Of a stretch of 6,429 nucleotides of DNA, positions 6,061 through 6,429 are shown in pieces. Below the pieces are notes generated by a model, which worked only from the letters and a program-made list of their open reading frames with translations, did not search any database and was not told where the DNA came from. Source of the stretch: an uncultured Oscillibacter sp. (GTDB taxonomy: Bacteria > Bacillota > Clostridia > Oscillospirales > Oscillospiraceae); contig CAJTVF010000089.1 of the NCBI GenBank assembly GCA_910579435.1, forward strand, positions 1 through 6,429, in the 5' to 3' direction. The translations under genes and the position numbers were made by a program. Each line of letters begins with the position of its first letter. The first letter of the stretch is position 1.

Positions 6061-6429
6061 TATTCGGCCCTCCTTTCCTCCGTCTGTCGGTCTTTTTCTG
6101 CCTGGCGCCGCCTGTCATTTGCGCCTGACTTGTTTTTTGTGTGATCCGCTTGGTCCCGCAGTTTTTCTTTGCATCCGGCGCCGCTGTTCCTGCCGTACCG
6201 GACGGAGGCGCACTGCCGCCAACGGGCGGCTGTGCGGGTCCGGGGGCCTTGCGCGTTCCTGCCATACCGGACGGGGGCACGCTGCCGCCGGCGGGCGGCT
6301 GTACAGGTCCGGGGGCTTTGCGCGTCCCTGCTGTACCGGACGGGGGCACGCTGCCGCCGGCGGGCGGCTGTACAGGTCCGGGGGCCTTGCGCGTTCCTGC
6401 CATACCGGACGGGGGTACGCTGCCGCCAA
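6053..6429 (-). CDS. Proline-rich repeat protein, C-terminal part only (5' end beyond the window)
   Basis: The frame is open from the right edge to TAG at 6053-6055 (124 residues seen). It consists of 23-residue repeats, each with 'GGSVPPSG', then 'AGTRKAPGP', then 'QPP', followed by a highly basic tail (KKNCGTKR ... RQKKTDRRRKGGPNIG). I chose this frame over the overlapping open one because it runs into the peptidase start with an 8-base overlap, like the other junctions of the operon. Low-complexity Gly/Pro/Lys tails are frequent at the C-termini of VirB6/TrbL-like channel proteins of such elements, and one would be expected upstream, but no membrane segment is visible here, so that identity is a guess. 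No enzymatic motif is seen. Confidence 0.6.
   Translation of the reverse strand, partial: GGSVPPSGMAGTRKAPGPVQPPAGGSVPPSGTAGTRKAPGPVQPPAGGSVPPSGMAGTRKAPGPAQPPVGGSAPPSGTAGTAAPDAKKNCGTKRITQKTSQAQMTGGARQKKTDRRRKGGPNIG
6061..6076 (-). promoter_or_regulatory. Strong ribosome binding site deciding the TTG start of the peptidase gene
   Basis: On the minus strand AAAGGAGGG spans 6076-6068, followed by 7 bases and TTG at 6060-6058. No ATG or GTG start lies at a comparable distance in this frame. The site is within the last codons of the upstream proline-rich gene, which ends at 6053. Confidence 0.75.
6185..6427 (-). repeat. 69-bp tandem repeat, three full copies plus a partial fourth
   Basis: On the minus strand the copies run 6427-6359, 6358-6290 and 6289-6221, then a half copy 6220-6185. 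The first two full copies are nearly identical; the third and partial copies have diverged. The 69-base period keeps the frame, giving a 23-residue protein repeat. The array continues off the right edge, so the total copy number is unknown. Confidence 0.9.

Noticed and set aside
6185..6427. CRISPR array
   Set aside because: The repeats are contiguous 69-base units with no unique spacers and they encode a protein repeat.
6115..6429. Second open minus-strand frame through the tandem repeats
   Set aside because: It is kept open by the 69-base period; it stops 54 bases before the peptidase start, whereas the chosen frame overlaps that start as at the other operon junctions. Not excluded completely.

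Overview
The window reads as part of an integrative and conjugative element (or a remnant of one) from a moderately GC-rich Gram-positive host. The best guess is a gut Clostridia member (Oscillospiraceae/Lachnospiraceae-like). This rests on the type of transfer genes (PrgI-family protein, VirB4-like ATPase, membrane-anchored cysteine peptidase, XRE-type helix-turn-helix protein), strong AGGAGG-like ribosome binding sites and GC-rich codon use. It is inferred from protein families I recognise, not from a database search.

Layout. Reading leftward from the right edge on the minus strand there is a compact transfer operon: (1) the 3' end of a proline-rich repeat protein (6053-6429, cut by the right edge); (2) a membrane-anchored C39-like cysteine peptidase (4816-6060, TTG start); (3) a small XRE-type HTH protein (4528-4803); (4) a PrgI-family two-helix membrane protein (4185-4538); (5) a VirB4-like conjugation ATPase (1649-4234). 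These genes overlap or nearly abut, and PrgI and VirB4 share 50 bases in two frames, so co-transcription and translational coupling are likely. Together they would form the cell-wall-opening and energising part of a type IV secretion/conjugation machine. The missing parts (relaxase, coupling protein, VirB6-like channel) would lie outside the window.

Between VirB4 and the next minus-strand gene sits a plus-strand insert (about 600-1650). It holds a small MNT-type nucleotidyltransferase, a 15-codon vestige that looks like the first residues of a HepT/HEPN partner, an Uma2-family endonuclease-like gene and a strong intrinsic terminator. This resembles accessory cargo carried in the element.

At the left edge, the minus-strand gene 1-587 (cut by the edge) is a clostridial mobile-element protein that I tentatively place with the DUF6100 group. 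Its C-terminal half carries a DxDN...DDxQ pattern with the same internal spacing as the RusA Holliday-junction resolvase active site. This is the observation I would check first.
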